Shown one piece after another: positions 18,017 through 25,736 of a stretch of DNA of 64,000 nucleotides. Within the stretch, counting starts at the first letter, position 1. The number at the start of each line of letters is the position of its first letter. The stretch spans positions 124,001 to 188,000 of the forward strand of contig JAETNY010000003.1 in NCBI GenBank assembly GCA_021771915.1, read 5' to 3'. This DNA is from Bacillota bacterium (GTDB lineage: Bacteria; Bacillota; Dehalobacteriia; UBA4068; UBA4997). The notes under the pieces are model-generated. The model made no database searches. It was given only the letters and a program-made list of their open reading frames with translations, and had not been told where the DNA came from. The translations under genes were made by a program, and so were the position numbers.

Positions 18017-18529
18017 TTATTCGGCCTGATAGGCCTTTTCAATCTTCAGCACATAAACCGTGTGATAATCTTTGGCCGCATAATTTTTCGCGTCATATTC
18101 CGGCACGATAAATTTTTCTGGTTTCAATTCGTCGGCATAAAGCTTCTGGCCGACCAGCACCAAACGTGCTTCTTCAAAAGTTGGAACGCCGTCCAGCATA
18201 GTCAGGTGCAGACCAGATTCCGCAATCTTATCGCGCTCCCGGCCGGAAACAGAACCCAGCAGCCCCATTTCCTTTTTGCGCCCGTCAAAAAATGAAAGAG
18301 AAAGGCGCGGCTGCGCGTCGATAAACTCCTTGGTATAGCGCTGCGGACGAATAAAAATAAAAGCCACATTTTCATGCCAAAGCACGCCCATACCGCCCCA
18401 GCTGGCGGTCATGGTATTGGCGCGGCTGCTTTCAGCCGCATCGCCGGCCGTCACCAGCAGCCAGTCATTACCAATCGCCTGCCAGGGGTTCAGCTGCAAA
18501 TCAGTCAAATTAACTTCTTTAAAACTCAT
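18017..18529 (-). CDS. Flavin reductase family protein
   Basis: A 170-residue FMN-binding split-barrel protein. The flavin-reductase-like pattern is seen in NTMTASWGGMGVLW, then FIRPQRYTKEFID and LSLSFFDG. Members of this group bind FMN and reduce flavin or an unknown substrate with NAD(P)H; the exact reaction cannot be set from sequence. AAAGGAGG lies 8 nt before the ATG at 18529 (a GTG one codon earlier is also possible). It stands alone, with a structured repeat and a terminator downstream. Confidence 0.88.
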   Translation of the reverse strand: MSFKEVNLTDLQLNPWQAIGNDWLLVTAGDAAESSRANTMTASWGGMGVLWHENVAFIFIRPQRYTKEFIDAQPRLSLSFFDGRKKEMGLLGSVSGRERDKIAESGLHLTMLDGVPTFEEARLVLVGQKLYADELKPEKFIVPEYDAKNYAAKDYHTVYVLKIEKAYQAE

Positions 18530-18601
18530 CACAAATTCCTCCTTTGGCTTAATATATTATATTAATAACAGCCAGTTTTAATAACCTAAAACGCCCTAAT
18601 A

Positions 18602-19357
18602 TCAGCGGCCGTCCGGCAAGGTCAGAATAATCGGCCGCTTTTCCGTGATAACCAGCGTATGTTCAAACTGCGCCGCCCGGGTGTGGTGCGGCGTACGCAG
18701 CGTCCAGCCATCGCTTTTGCTCTGAACCACCACCTGCTCGGCCTCGCTGATAAACGGCTCAATGGCAATCACCATGCCCTTTTCCAGCCGCCGCGGCTCT
18801 TTTGGCTCATAATAATTATCAATCATATCCGGCTCGTCATGCAGGCTATGTCCTACGCCATGCCCACACAGATTTTTGATAATTTTCAGACCATGCCGGC
18901 GAGCGGTGTTTTCCACCGCCCGGCCGATATGATTAAGCGGCCGCCCGGCCACCGCCGCCGTAATCGCGTTGGCTAACGCCTCCTTTGAGGCGCGCAGCAG
19001 ACGTTGTGCCATTTTATCACCATTGCCCAGCAAAAAAGACGCGCCGGTATCACCGAAATAACCGTCTAACTCCGCCGAAACGTCAATATTCACCAAATCG
19101 CCACTGCGCAGCATACGGCCGCCAGGTATACCATGGGCAATTTCCTCATTAACGCTGATACAGGTATATCCGGGAAAACCCTCCAGCATCGGCGCCGAGG
19201 TTGCGCCATACTGCGCCAGTAATCGGCCGCCCAGTTCGTCCAGCTCCCTAGTGGTAATCCCCACGCGCGTGGCTTCCTGCATAGCTTGCAGAATATTAGC
19301 GCAAATTTTGCCAATTTTCTGCAATTTTACCAAATCTTCATCTGTTTCAATAATCAT
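18602..19357 (-). CDS. map: Methionine aminopeptidase, type I
   Basis: Removes the initiator Met from nascent proteins. The 251-residue protein carries the five-ligand metal site of the family: Asp in NIDVSAELDGYFGDTG (two Asp), His in HGVGHSLHDEP, and Glu in IEPFI and the late Glu in the FEHTLVIT strand. The ATG at 19357 follows GGAGG by 6 nt and gives the normal MIIETDEDL-type start. It follows the aminotransferase gene by 27 nt and is probably cotranscribed with it. Here map is not in the ribosomal protein cluster, so this may be a second copy. Confidence 0.95.
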   Translation of the reverse strand: MIIETDEDLVKLQKIGKICANILQAMQEATRVGITTRELDELGGRLLAQYGATSAPMLEGFPGYTCISVNEEIAHGIPGGRMLRSGDLVNIDVSAELDGYFGDTGASFLLGNGDKMAQRLLRASKEALANAITAAVAGRPLNHIGRAVENTARRHGLKIIKNLCGHGVGHSLHDEPDMIDNYYEPKEPRRLEKGMVIAIEPFISEAEQVVVQSKSDGWTLRTPHHTRAAQFEHTLVITEKRPIILTLPDGR

Positions 19358-19384
19358 GGCAACCTCCGCTCCCAATCATTAATT

Positions 19385-20554
19385 TTATTTAAGTCTGTTA
19401 ACAAAGCGCTCAATGCCATCGCAAGCCCTGGCAATATTTTCCAATGACGTGGCATAGGAACAGCGAATATAACCCTCGCCGCTGACGCCAAAAGCATTGC
19501 CCGGTACGCAGGCCACTTTTTCCTCTCGCAACAGGCGCTCACAGAACTCATTAGAAGAAAGGCCGGTTTCCGCAATCGAGGGAAAAGCATAAAACGCCCC
19601 CTGCGGCTCACACATAGGCAGACCAATTTCTGCCAAACGCCGCACAATAAACTGACGGCGACGGTCATATTCCGCCACCATTTTAGCCGTTTCCGCCTGA
19701 CCATGCCGCAAACCCTCCAGCGCCACATACTGGCCAGTGGTGCTGGCGCAGGAAAGTGAGAACTGGTGGATTTTGTAAATACCGCTTAAAATATCCGGGT
19801 GCGCGCAGACATAACCAATGCGCCAACCGGTCATAGCCAGAGATTTGGAAACACCGCTGATTAGAATTGTCATATCTCGCATGCCCGGCGCCGCCGCAAT
19901 CGAAGCATGGCGTTGGCCGTTATAAATCAGCTCCGCATATATCTCGTCAGAAACGGCCAAAACATTATGCCGCAGCAAAACCTCGGCCAGTGCATTCAAT
20001 TCTTCCTGCGACATCACCGCGCCGGTTGGGTTTCCGGGATAATTCAACACCACCGCCTTGGTTTTAGGCGTTATTGCTGTTTCCAGCTGCGCCGGCGTAA
20101 GCTTAAAGCCCTGCTCCGCGCTGGTTGGCAGCGGTACTACCACGCCGCCGGCCAACTCCACACAAGGCGCATATGATACAAACGCCGGTTCCGGAATAAT
20201 AACCTCATCACCCGGACAGATAAGCGCCCTAAAAGTAGCGTCAATCGCCTCTGAACCGCCCACCGTTACTACAATCTGATTTTCCGGGCAATAAGTCAAA
20301 CCCAAAAGCTGCTGCAAATAAGCGCTGATAGCCTGCCGCAGTTCCAGCAGGCCAGGGTTGGGACTGTATCCGGTTTTACCCTCCTGCATACTCCGCCAGC
20401 CAGCCTCACAAAAAGCCAGCGGCGTGCTGAAATCCGGCTCACCAATGCCCAGCGAAACCACGCCCTCAATCTGCGCCGCCAAATCAAAAAATTTGCGGAT
20501 AACCGAGGGCTGAATAGCCGCTACCTGTGGCTTAAGATATTTTTGCATATCCAT
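19385..20554 (-). CDS. Class I/II pyridoxal-phosphate aminotransferase
   Basis: A 389-residue fold-type I aminotransferase. Visible landmarks are LNYPGNPTGAV with the substrate-carboxylate Asn, the cofactor Lys in SGVSKSLAMTGWRIG, and the C-terminal Arg in YIRCSYATS. The sequence is closest in style to aspartate/alanine aminotransferases of Bacillota (PatA/AspC group), but the amino donor cannot be fixed. If it acts on N-acetyl- or free LL-diaminopimelate precursors it would join the DAP genes upstream in the window; that is speculation. GGAG lies 13 nt upstream of the first ATG, with a second ATG two codons later. Confidence 0.9.
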   Translation of the reverse strand: MDMQKYLKPQVAAIQPSVIRKFFDLAAQIEGVVSLGIGEPDFSTPLAFCEAGWRSMQEGKTGYSPNPGLLELRQAISAYLQQLLGLTYCPENQIVVTVGGSEAIDATFRALICPGDEVIIPEPAFVSYAPCVELAGGVVVPLPTSAEQGFKLTPAQLETAITPKTKAVVLNYPGNPTGAVMSQEELNALAEVLLRHNVLAVSDEIYAELIYNGQRHASIAAAPGMRDMTILISGVSKSLAMTGWRIGYVCAHPDILSGIYKIHQFSLSCASTTGQYVALEGLRHGQAETAKMVAEYDRRRQFIVRRLAEIGLPMCEPQGAFYAFPSIAETGLSSNEFCERLLREEKVACVPGNAFGVSGEGYIRCSYATSLENIARACDGIERFVNRLK

Positions 20555-20622
20555 TATTTTATGTCATCTCCTGCCAAAATCAATGTGCAATTCATATACA
20601 ATCCAGTCAACAATGTATTTAG

Positions 20623-20651
20623 ATAGTATAATTATATATTATTTATGACAA
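20623..20651 (-). promoter_or_regulatory. Possible promoter of the aminotransferase-map operon
   Basis: On the minus strand TTGTCA, 17-nt spacer, TACTAT, about 70 nt before the aminotransferase ATG. A nearby TTGACT element (with a poor -10) is an alternative. Confidence 0.35.
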
Positions 20652-20709
20652 TTAATCAAGATTAAACCAAAAGCCGCCGAAATTTTTTCAGAAAATTTTT
20701 GATTAATGA

Positions 20710-20738
20710 TTGACAAATCAAGCTTTTTTGCTTATAAT
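20710..20738 (+). promoter_or_regulatory. Sigma-A promoter of tRNA-Pro
   Basis: Consensus TTGACA (20710-20715), 17-nt spacer and consensus TATAAT (20733-20738), ending 40 nt before the tRNA. Confidence 0.9.
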
Positions 20739-20778
20739 ATCTAATTGAGCCTATGTTTAACTCCTATCTTCAACATAT

Positions 20779-20855
20779 CGGGATGTAGCGCAGTTTGGTA
20801 GCGCATCTGGTTTGGGACCAGAGGGCCGCAGGTTCGAATCCTGTCATCCCGACCA
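20779..20855 (+). tRNA. tRNA-Pro (anticodon TGG)
   Basis: A 77-nt cloverleaf with the acceptor pair CGGGATG/CATCCCG, D-arm GCGCAGTTTGGTAGCGC, anticodon stem TCTGG/CCAGA around TTTGGGA (anticodon TGG) and T-arm GCAGGTTCGAATCCTGT. The CCA end is encoded. It has its own consensus promoter and terminator. Confidence 0.98.
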
Positions 20856-20859
20856 ACTA

Positions 20860-20889
20860 GCCGTTGTTTAACAAAACAACGGCTTTTTT
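20860..20889 (+). terminator. Terminator of tRNA-Pro
   Basis: Perfect 10-bp stem GCCGTTGTTT/AAACAACGGC with an AACA loop and a T6 run, 5 nt after the CCA end. Confidence 0.95.
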
Positions 20890-20953
20890 GTAGAATTTTG
20901 TTTACCGCCATTCAGTCCGGCCAAATTGACCAGCTAATTTAATTTTTACACCA

Positions 20954-20988
20954 AAAGAACCTGACGCAACTAACGCGCCAGGTTCTTT
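20954..20988 (-). terminator. Terminator of the amine-oxidase-domain protein unit
   Basis: Perfect 10-bp stem AAAGAACCTG/CAGGTTCTTT with a 15-nt loop, 13 nt after the stop of the small Cys-rich ORF on the minus strand. The T-tract is short (TTTGG then TGTAAAAATT). Confidence 0.7.
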
Positions 20989-21000
20989 CTTATGTTCAGC

Positions 21001-21228
21001 CTATTCCAGCGTAAACGCCCACTTGCAGCAACAGCTATCGTCGGTAACCTCTGGATAGCAACTCAAACAGCGGCAGCGGATACGATTATCAATTGTTTTG
21101 GCAAAATCGCCGTATTCAATCACACCCACCGCCCTGCCGGGGTGAAAAGGCAGCACCTTTACGGCACGCGCCGTCTGCACCCGGCACTGAATCATGGTAT
21201 AAACCAACCGGTTTTCCGTCCGCTTAAT
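21001..21228 (-). CDS. Small cysteine-rich protein, probable non-ATG start
   Basis: Not recognised. The frame encodes 68-75 residues with six Cys, five of them near the C-terminus (CRCLSC, then CCC), suggesting a metal or disulfide site. No ATG lies near a ribosome binding site: the only ATG (21195) and the TTG at 21207 have none. AGAGGAG lies 7 nt before an in-frame ATT at 21228, which would make the start IKRTENRL. The whole ORF follows the stop of the large upstream gene by about 15 nt and precedes a terminator, so it is probably translated by coupling. Confidence 0.5.
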   Translation of the reverse strand: MKRTENRLVYTMIQCRVQTARAVKVLPFHPGRAVGVIEYGDFAKTIDNRIRCRCLSCYPEVTDDSCCCKWAFTLE

Positions 21229-21243
21229 TTTTTAACTCCTCTA

Positions 21244-23532
21244 TTAATAGGACTTCCATTCCTTTTCCGGAATAGCAATCAACAGAGCCGGAGAGTCGGA
21301 GCCGTCCGGTGAGATATAAGTCACGGTAGCCGTTTCACCGGCTTCTATCACACCGACAACCACCGCTTCATGATTGGTCTGGATTTGGTCGTTGGCACTA
21401 AGCTTGCAGACCTCGCCGTTAAACAGCAGCGCGCCGCGGTAAATGGAACCTCTGGGGTTAATCAGCAGACCGGTGCGCTCGGTTGCCGTAATCCGCAAAG
21501 TATGCACCACACCATAATTGCCTTTATTTTCCGTGCTGCCGCCTGTCAGTGCGTCCACACCGCGCAGCAGATAGCTGTTAATAAAACCGGCAAAGGAGTC
21601 TGGATAACCAAGCATAATTTTCTCTGACTCCGCGCCCAACGTAATGTTGATATCATAGGCCGCGTTCTGATAGGTACCGCGGCTTTGCGGCGGCGCCGAG
21701 TTTAAATTCTCCAGATAGGTATAATTGCGCCAGTTGCTGTCCGGATACATGGCCGCCACCGCCACCGTTAACTGACCTTCCGTGTAAATATCCACCAAAC
21801 CGGATTGCAGATAAGCCGGTTTAAGTTCCAGCTTCTGGTCAGCATTAAGCAGATATTTTTCGCCCGGCTTCAAGGTAATAGTTCTATTTAACGAGTCCGC
21901 GCCCAGATAATTCTGATTTTCAATATAACCCACCTGCATTGGGTCCTGCGAGGGGCCGGCAAAACCCAGCTTGCCGATAGTGAAAGTAACCGGCGCATCA
22001 GTTTCATTATGAGCAATCATATGAATTTTCAAATTATTGTTCATATTATTCAAATGATGATAATGTACGGCAATATTACCACTGGCCGTATCTTTATAAA
22101 GCACGCCGGGGGTTGACACCTTTTCCGGGCTGTTGCTGTCCACCAGCACCACATTTCTCGTCTGCAAGCCAGTGGTCTGCGCCTGCGGCAGACCGCCAAA
22201 ATTAAACTTGGGCAGATTCAAAAAGATTTCACCGGGGTTCAGGTTCTGAAAACGAAATTCGGCTTCAGTGGACATAACTTTTTCGCCAACCTCAAAAACC
22301 AAATCCTTAGTTTCACTCCACTGGCCAAAGGCGTCCTGCAAGCGCAGGCTTACCGTATGCTGACCGGGCTGGAAAAAGGCGGCCGGCTTACCAAGCTTGG
22401 TAACCTTATTACCCTGCTCATTTTCCCAGGAATAACTGAAACTGATGCTGGTTAAATCCTCCCATTCTTCATTATCATAAAGATAGGAAATATCCAAACG
22501 CTGGCCAACTGCCACCTCCGTCTGCAAAGCTGAAAGACGGGTAATCTCCGGCGGCCGGTTTTCCTCCAGCCGGAAATCAACCACTACCGGCTCGCTCCAA
22601 AGACCCAGCGAATTTTTTACACGATAAGAAATAACATAATCGCCGCCCTGCTTCTGATAAAACAGCCAATAAAGACTATCGCCGGTTTTACTCTGCCCCT
22701 GGCTGTCCGTAACCGTCCACTCGCGCGCCGTAATCTGGCGGCCCTGTGGGTCGTAGCTATAATCATAATACTCAACAGTTTGGCCAGCCGTTGCCGGACG
22801 ATAAGTAATATCCGCAACCGGCGGTTCCGGTTCAACGTCCAGCGGCAAGGTAATCAAAATGCTATGGTCTTCCGGATTATACTGCACCTGACAGTCCATC
22901 AGCTCTGTAACCAGACGCAGCGGCACATAAGTGCGGCCGTCAATCACCGTCGGCGGCACCGCCATAGCATAGGGCTGTTCATCAACCAACACCCGGCCGC
23001 CTTCCAAATCCACCAACAGGCTCATCTGACCGCGCAGCACTGTAACCTGCTTGGTTTCCGCATTCCAATTTACCTGCGCATCTAAAATATCCTGCGCGAT
23101 AAAACGCAGCGGCAACATGGTTGTATCATTAATGGTAATCGGCGCAGCTTCAATTTGCTGGCTTTGACCGCGCACCAGCGCCCATTTGCTGTCCAGCGTC
23201 AGCTTAACCTGATTAAGCGTAGGGTCGGCCAAATTACTGACGGAAGGTTCGGCAGGATTTTCTTCCGGCTGTTCCTCCGGATTTGTTTCTTCATTATCAG
23301 CCGCGGCATCATCATCAACCGCCGCCTCGTTATCGGCAGGATTTTCTTCCGGATTTTCCGCCGGCTTTTCTTCTGCGTCGGCAGGCTTATTATCGGTCTG
23401 ATTTTCAGCCGCAATATCCGCCGGCTGTTCCTGCTGCACAGCCTCGTCCGCGACAGCTTCATCAGCCCAAACCAGACCCGGCAGCAGACCAAAGGTCAAA
23501 AGCAGACAAAGCATAAAAATTTTCTTCTTCAT
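21244..23532 (-). CDS. Secreted protein with copper-amine-oxidase N-terminal-like domain and PKD-like repeats
   Basis: A 762-residue exported protein. Residues 1-23 are a classical signal peptide (MKKKIFMLCLLLTFGLLPG...VWA). Residues ~24-100 are an acidic Glu/Ala/Asn/Pro linker. Residues ~105-225 are two copies of the copper-amine-oxidase N-terminal-like fold (PLRFIAQDILDAQVNW and PLRLVTELMDCQVQY), a surface domain in clostridia not tied to amine oxidation. Two PKD/Ig-like domains follow (about 235-320 and 325-415), each ending in an LWSE or QWSE motif. The last ~330 residues are beta-rich and unrecognised. Likely a wall- or spore-envelope-associated protein (inference). AAAGGGG precedes the ATG. 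It diverges from spoIID. Confidence 0.8.
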   Translation of the reverse strand: MKKKIFMLCLLLTFGLLPGLVWADEAVADEAVQQEQPADIAAENQTDNKPADAEEKPAENPEENPADNEAAVDDDAAADNEETNPEEQPEENPAEPSVSNLADPTLNQVKLTLDSKWALVRGQSQQIEAAPITINDTTMLPLRFIAQDILDAQVNWNAETKQVTVLRGQMSLLVDLEGGRVLVDEQPYAMAVPPTVIDGRTYVPLRLVTELMDCQVQYNPEDHSILITLPLDVEPEPPVADITYRPATAGQTVEYYDYSYDPQGRQITAREWTVTDSQGQSKTGDSLYWLFYQKQGGDYVISYRVKNSLGLWSEPVVVDFRLEENRPPEITRLSALQTEVAVGQRLDISYLYDNEEWEDLTSISFSYSWENEQGNKVTKLGKPAAFFQPGQHTVSLRLQDAFGQWSETKDLVFEVGEKVMSTEAEFRFQNLNPGEIFLNLPKFNFGGLPQAQTTGLQTRNVVLVDSNSPEKVSTPGVLYKDTASGNIAVHYHHLNNMNNNLKIHMIAHNETDAPVTFTIGKLGFAGPSQDPMQVGYIENQNYLGADSLNRTITLKPGEKYLLNADQKLELKPAYLQSGLVDIYTEGQLTVAVAAMYPDSNWRNYTYLENLNSAPPQSRGTYQNAAYDINITLGAESEKIMLGYPDSFAGFINSYLLRGVDALTGGSTENKGNYGVVHTLRITATERTGLLINPRGSIYRGALLFNGEVCKLSANDQIQTNHEAVVVGVIEAGETATVTYISPDGSDSPALLIAIPEKEWKSY

Positions 23533-23667
23533 TGTAATTCCCCTTTTTCATTTTACACTATCCTAATACCGAAAATATTAGCATTAGCTTATATTTTACC
23601 ACAAACATTTAATAAAAACAATATTTCAAGGCAGATTAAGCGAATTTTTTACCGTACCAACTCCGGT

Positions 23668-23693
23668 ATATTCTGGCTTTTCCACCATACATT
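23668..23693 (+). promoter_or_regulatory. Candidate sigma-E promoter of spoIID
   Basis: GTATATT (ATATT at 23668-23672), 13-nt spacer, CATACATT (23686-23693), fitting the sigma-E pattern ATATT-N13/14-CATAcAnT. It ends 33 nt before the spoIID ATG. spoIID is a sigma-E target in Bacillus (established). Confidence 0.6.
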
Positions 23694-23726
23694 TTATAAA
23701 ATTATGATTTTTAAGGGGGTTTGGCC

Positions 23727-24731
23727 ATGCGCTACAAAACCGTTTGGTTGCGGCCGCTTTTAAGCGCGCTGGCAGCATTATTGCTTTTAATGCTGCTTTT
23801 TCAACATTTCGGCGGTCTGACGGATTTTTTTAACAATTTTTTTGATAAGGACCCTGACGGAGAAGCAGAAACTCCGGTATACTGGCTGCGGCTAGTGCAT
23901 AACAGCGGCGGCGAAGACGCAACCAGCGAGAACATTGAACTGGAAGAAGCAGTAATCGGCTTTGTGGCCGCAGAAATGCCGGCCGCTTACGATGAACAGG
24001 CGCTGGCCGCGCAGGCAGTGGCCGCCCGAAGCTATGCCTGGCAGAAATATCAGGCCGAGGGGGAGGTCTGCGATAACAGTGCTCACTGTATGGCTTATCT
24101 GGACGAAGCCGCGCGCCGGGAGCGTTTTGGCAGCGCCTTTGACGAATATGAAACCAAGCTGCGCGCTGCCGCGGAAAACACTGCCGGGCTGATTTTGGTA
24201 CAGGACGGCCAGCCCGTGCCGGCTTATTTTCACGCCTGCTGCGGCGGCCAGACGGAAAGCGCCGCGGCCTGCTGGGGCGGCGCAAGCTATTATCCGGCCG
24301 CCGTCTGCTATTGGGACAACCTGGCCGGCGGCGGCAGCGCCATTAACAGCAGCTTCTGGCCCAAGGAGCAGCTGGCTGAACGCTTACAGGTTACCCCGGC
24401 ACAACTGGCGCTGCTTTACATCGCCGGCACCACGCCCAGCGGCCGGGTTAAAGAGGTGCGCTGCGCCAGCCAAAGCTGGAGTGGCAACGATTTCCGCCAG
24501 CTGCTGGGGCTGGCCTCCAACCGTTTCAGCTGGCTGGAAAGCAAAGAGGGCTTTTGGTTCACCACCCTTGGCAGCGGCCACGGCGTTGGGCTTTGTCAGC
24601 AAGGCGCCGGCGGTCTGGCAGCGCAGGGTTATGACTGGCCGCAGATTTTGGCCGTATATTATGCAGGCTGCGATGTTTGCAGTCTAAACGAACTTTATGA
24701 GCCAACGCCCCTGCCGGATAATGCAGAATGA
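23727..24731 (+). CDS. spoIID: Stage II sporulation protein D (SpoIID)
   Basis: Membrane-anchored lytic transglycosylase that degrades septal peptidoglycan during engulfment, working with SpoIIP and SpoIIM. The 334-residue protein has one N-terminal membrane segment (residues ~10-30) and then the SpoIID/LytB domain. The probable catalytic Glu is in GFVAAEMP, followed by DEQALAAQAVAARSYAW; the Zn-type loop is FHACCGGQTES, and the family-typical C-terminal GSGHGVGLCQQGA is present. AAGGGGG lies 7 nt before the ATG at 23727. A sigma-E-like promoter lies just upstream and spoIIQ follows 87 nt downstream, the same pairing as in Bacillus (spoIID-spoIIQ). Confidence 0.95.
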   Translation: MRYKTVWLRPLLSALAALLLLMLLFQHFGGLTDFFNNFFDKDPDGEAETPVYWLRLVHNSGGEDATSENIELEEAVIGFVAAEMPAAYDEQALAAQAVAARSYAWQKYQAEGEVCDNSAHCMAYLDEAARRERFGSAFDEYETKLRAAAENTAGLILVQDGQPVPAYFHACCGGQTESAAACWGGASYYPAAVCYWDNLAGGGSAINSSFWPKEQLAERLQVTPAQLALLYIAGTTPSGRVKEVRCASQSWSGNDFRQLLGLASNRFSWLESKEGFWFTTLGSGHGVGLCQQGAGGLAAQGYDWPQILAVYYAGCDVCSLNELYEPTPLPDNAE

Positions 24732-24751
24732 CAATTTTTTCCCTTGTTTGA

Positions 24752-24781
24752 GTATAAAAAACGCTCCTTTGTGCAAAAATT
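24752..24781 (+). promoter_or_regulatory. Candidate sigma-F promoter of spoIIQ
   Basis: GTATA (24752-24756), 15-nt spacer and TGCAAAAATT (24772-24781), resembling the sigma-F pattern GyATA-N15/16-GGnnAnAnTr with the first G and the last base mismatched. spoIIQ is a sigma-F target in Bacillus. The element overlaps the 5' arm of the hairpin at 24762-24811. Confidence 0.4.
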
Positions 24782-24811
24782 AAGACCATAATATCTTGCA
24801 CAAAAGGAGTG
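24762..24811 (+). promoter_or_regulatory. Hairpin masking the spoIIQ ribosome binding site
   Basis: CTCCTTTGTGCAA (24764-24776) pairs with TTGCACAAAAGGAG (24796-24809) in a 13-bp stem with one bulged A, extendable by two pairs. The 3' arm contains AAAGGAG, the Shine-Dalgarno of spoIIQ. Any transcript that includes both arms would hide this site; it may also stop transcription arriving from spoIID. Confidence 0.7.
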
Positions 24812-24818
24812 GTTTTAT

Positions 24819-25730
24819 ATGCTAAATTTTAAAATGGACAAAGTTAAATCGCGCCTGCTGCTGATGCGCTGGGCCGTTTTGGGCTGTCTTATGCTGGCTG
24901 TCGGCGCAGTGGCTATTTGGGGCGGCTCGCCCAGAGCGCGCCTGGAACAGTCCGCGGGCATTGACAATATTCTGACAACGCGCCAAACCCGGCTGGCTCA
25001 ATTAGAAACAAACCCCGACCAAAACAGGCTAACGCAACAACTGCAAGCGCACATAGGCGAAGACGCCCAACCGGTATTGCCGGCCAACGCTGATTTACAG
25101 CCGTCCCTGCCAACAACGCAGACTGAAAAGCTAACGGACAACACCCAGACGCCAACAGTTCAGAATACGGCGAACGCGGAAAATCAGCCGGACACTGATA
25201 CCGCAGATACCAACACCGAAGCAAACAGTTCCGAAGCTGATGAAGAAGTTATCGACAATGCGCCGGAGCCCTGGGTTGGCGATGAATTGCTGACGGTGGA
25301 GGCCAATTTGCAGCAGATGCTGCCGCCAATAAGCGGCCTGCGCCAGGACAGCAGCGGCATACTGCGCGGCTTTGGCTATGGTCATGATGACGTCTTCGGC
25401 GATTATCGTTTCCACAGCGGCGTAGATTTGGCCGGCAGTCTGGGGGCGGCGGTTCTGGCGCCTCTGGCCGGCACTATCAGAGAAATCAGGGAAGACTCCT
25501 TTATGGGCGCCAGCATTGTGCTGGAACATGAGGGCAAATTGCAAACCAGCTATTTTGGTTTAAAACCACAGACTGGCCTGCAAACCGGCCAACAGGTGAT
25601 TGCCGGTGAAAAGCTGGGCGAAATCTGCGCGCCTCCGCCTTTTGAGGAGGGCATGCCGCCGCACTTGCATTGGGAAATACGCCTGGACGGCGAAGCTATT
25701 GACGCGGCCGCCTATGGCTTTGACAGCTAA
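24819..25730 (+). CDS. spoIIQ: SpoIIQ-like M23 (LytM) protein
   Basis: Forespore membrane protein that, with the mother-cell SpoIIIAH, links the two membranes during engulfment. The 303-residue protein has one N-terminal membrane segment (residues ~14-35), a long Thr/Asn/Glu-rich stalk (to ~150) and a C-terminal LytM domain. The zinc ligands are all present: HSGVD (His and Asp, near residue 205) and PPHLHWE (near 288). In Bacillus SpoIIQ the first His is replaced, while clostridial SpoIIQ keeps it, so this one may be an active endopeptidase. AAAGGAG lies 9 nt before the ATG. It converges with the FAD-dependent oxidoreductase gene at 25737 with only 6 nt between the stops. Confidence 0.9.
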   Translation: MLNFKMDKVKSRLLLMRWAVLGCLMLAVGAVAIWGGSPRARLEQSAGIDNILTTRQTRLAQLETNPDQNRLTQQLQAHIGEDAQPVLPANADLQPSLPTTQTEKLTDNTQTPTVQNTANAENQPDTDTADTNTEANSSEADEEVIDNAPEPWVGDELLTVEANLQQMLPPISGLRQDSSGILRGFGYGHDDVFGDYRFHSGVDLAGSLGAAVLAPLAGTIREIREDSFMGASIVLEHEGKLQTSYFGLKPQTGLQTGQQVIAGEKLGEICAPPPFEEGMPPHLHWEIRLDGEAIDAAAYGFDS

Positions 25731-25736
25731 ACATTT

